From positions 1 to 6,521 of the forward strand of contig JAUNMD010000057.1 in NCBI GenBank assembly GCA_030531915.1: 6,521 nucleotides of DNA, given 5' to 3'. The position numbers and the translations under genes were made by a program. The notes beneath the pieces were generated by a model. It was not told the DNA's origin. It was given only the letters and a program-made list of their open reading frames with translations, and ran no database searches. Origin of the DNA: Pseudomonadota bacterium. Its GTDB lineage: Bacteria; Pseudomonadota; Alphaproteobacteria; Rs-D84. Below are positions 5,472-6,521 of the stretch, piece by piece. Positions within the stretch are counted from its first letter, which is position 1. Each line of letters starts with the position of its first letter.

Positions 5472-5504
5472 AATAAAAAATGGGGCGATGCCCCATTTTT
5501 TATT
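5472..5504. terminator. Bidirectional terminator between metK and alaS
   Basis: A 15-bp stem: AATAAAAAATGGGGC (5472-5486) pairs with GCCCCATTTTTTATT (5490-5504) around a GAT loop. It serves metK on the plus strand and alaS on the minus strand; the alaS stop (TTA on the plus strand, 5500-5502) is inside the arm. Compared with 3706-3738 one C-G pair has become T-A, leaving the fold intact. Confidence 0.93.
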
Positions 5505-6521
5505 CTGCCAGTGTTCCAACAGACATTGTGATACGACGAATACCACTGCTGATGGATTTTTCCTTGTTCACACGGGCCTTTAATATTTCGCCAGTGTGAT
5601 AAACGTGTGTGCCACCGCACAGTTCACATGATACGTCGCCGGCGGTAATAACCTTGACCGTGTCGCCATATTTTTCATTGAACAGTGCCGTTGCGCCCTT
5701 GGCACGTGCCGCATCCAGCGACATTTCTTCGTGGGTAACAGGCATATCGGCCGCAATCCATTGGTTCACCAAATCTTCGACCGCTTTCTTTTCCGCGTCG
5801 GTCATTGCGCGCCCGAACGAGAAATCAAAACGTACAGAATCAGGCGAAACCTTTGACCCACGCTGGTGCACATCTTCGTTCAAGACATGCTGCAACGCCG
5901 CCTGCAACAGATGCGTTGCGGTGTGGGCACGCGTGGTCTGGGCACGAACAGGTGCGTTGATTACGGTTTTCACCGTATCGCCAACCGACAGGTCACCGGT
6001 CAATGTCCCCTTGTGAATAACGACATTATCGGCACGCGCGGCCTCGGTCACGGTCATAACAGACGTGCCATCGCGCAGAATTTCACCACTGTCGCCAACC
6101 TGACCGCCCTGCGTGCCATAGAAATTGGTTTTGTCCAACGCAACCTCTACTGCGTCACCGGCGTTGGCCGATTTAACAAATTCGCCGTCGCGCAGAATCC
6201 CCAGCACGGTTGATTCCATTTCTGCGTTTGGTGCATATTTCGCGCTGTCGTCGGTTGCCGGCAAATTCTGGGATTCCCACAGGGTACGTGTTCCCTTGGT
6301 ATCGGCACGACTGCGTTCCTTTTGTTCAGTCATTGCGCGTTCGAAACCAGCGACGTCAACATCAATATTTCTGTCGCGCAGAATCATTTGCGTCAAATCC
6401 AATGGGAAACCGTATGTGTCGAACAGTTTGAATGCCACGTCCCCTGGCAATACGTTGTTGTTCAGTTTTGGCAATTCATTTTCCAACAATTTCATACCGT
6501 TTTGCAGCATGTCTGCAAATG
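5500..6521 (-). CDS. alaS: Alanyl-tRNA synthetase, C-terminal part without C-Ala domain (partial)
   Basis: Charges tRNA-Ala with alanine and clears mischarged Ser/Gly-tRNA-Ala. The frame is open past the window edge (bases 6511-6519 continue it as Phe-Ala-Asp), so the ATP- and alanine-binding domain is outside. Counting from the Met at 6510: GDVAFKLFDTYGFPLDLT (23-40) is the end of the aminoacylation/tRNA-recognition part. FYGTQGGQVGDSG (130-142) and the rest form the editing domain, with zinc-site motifs HTATH (196-200) and CGGTH (298-302). The protein ends a few residues after GIRRITMSVG, where family members continue with a coiled coil and the C-Ala (DHHA1-like) domain of about 200 residues. 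The terminator follows at once and metK lies behind it, so the missing domain is not simply shifted in frame. The editing function looks intact. Confidence 0.95.
   Translation of the reverse strand, partial: FADMLQNGMKLLENELPKLNNNVLPGDVAFKLFDTYGFPLDLTQMILRDRNIDVDVAGFERAMTEQKERSRADTKGTRTLWESQNLPATDDSAKYAPNAEMESTVLGILRDGEFVKSANAGDAVEVALDKTNFYGTQGGQVGDSGEILRDGTSVMTVTEAARADNVVIHKGTLTGDLSVGDTVKTVINAPVRAQTTRAHTATHLLQAALQHVLNEDVHQRGSKVSPDSVRFDFSFGRAMTDAEKKAVEDLVNQWIAADMPVTHEEMSLDAARAKGATALFNEKYGDTVKVITAGDVSCELCGGTHVYHTGEILKARVNKEKSISSGIRRITMSVGTLAE

Noticed and set aside
1..6521. CRISPR arrays, tRNA or rRNA genes, transposases, phage or toxin-antitoxin genes.
   Set aside because: None seen: no regularly spaced direct repeats, no tRNA-like folds, and no mobile-element coding sequence.

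Overview
This window reads as a compact bacterial chromosome segment, most likely from an alphaproteobacterium. The support is the alphaproteobacterial style of HolB (Walker A GPRGIGKAT, no four-cysteine zinc module), the dacA/holB/tatD linkage, and a leader before metK that matches the SAM-II riboswitch core, a class known mainly from alphaproteobacteria. The small cysteine-rich secreted protein recalls proteins of uncultured gut-associated alphaproteobacteria, but that is from memory and is a weak taxonomic hint.

Layout. (1) Positions 1-2689, plus strand, hold a tight run of four genes: the C-terminal half of a D-Ala-D-Ala carboxypeptidase (dacA-like, cut by the window edge), holB, tatD (overlapping holB by 10 bases) and smpB. 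The run ends in a hairpin at 2687-2717 that contains the stop codons of both smpB and the converging gene. (2) Positions 2715-3254, minus strand, encode a secreted protein with 17 cysteines. Upstream of it, 3285-3528 holds a minus-strand promoter with a perfect TATAAT and a leader of about 240 bases. The leader has mutually exclusive hairpins and a rho-independent terminator just before the ribosome binding site, laid out like a transcription attenuator. (3) Positions 3529-3705 are non-coding, with one copy of a widespread interspersed-repeat motif. (4) Positions 3734-4243, minus strand, encode a small membrane protein combining a histone-H1-like Lys/Ala tail, a Cys/Gly cluster, one transmembrane helix and one canonical EF-hand. 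(5) Positions 4244-4428 are a divergent intergenic region ending in the SAM-II-like pseudoknot, which covers the ribosome binding site of metK. (6) metK (4429-5430, plus) is short for its family but keeps its catalytic residues. (7) It converges on alaS (5500 to the window end, minus), whose product stops right after the editing domain and has no C-Ala domain.

How it fits together. Most genes are housekeeping: cell-wall maturation, replication clamp loading, a metal-dependent nuclease, ribosome rescue, SAM synthesis and alanyl-tRNA synthesis. The less ordinary parts are the two cysteine-rich accessory proteins in the middle, the attenuator-like leader, the riboswitch, and the streamlined MetK and AlaRS. 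Two of the three shared terminators (3706-3738 and 5472-5504) are nearly identical and differ by a compensatory base-pair change.
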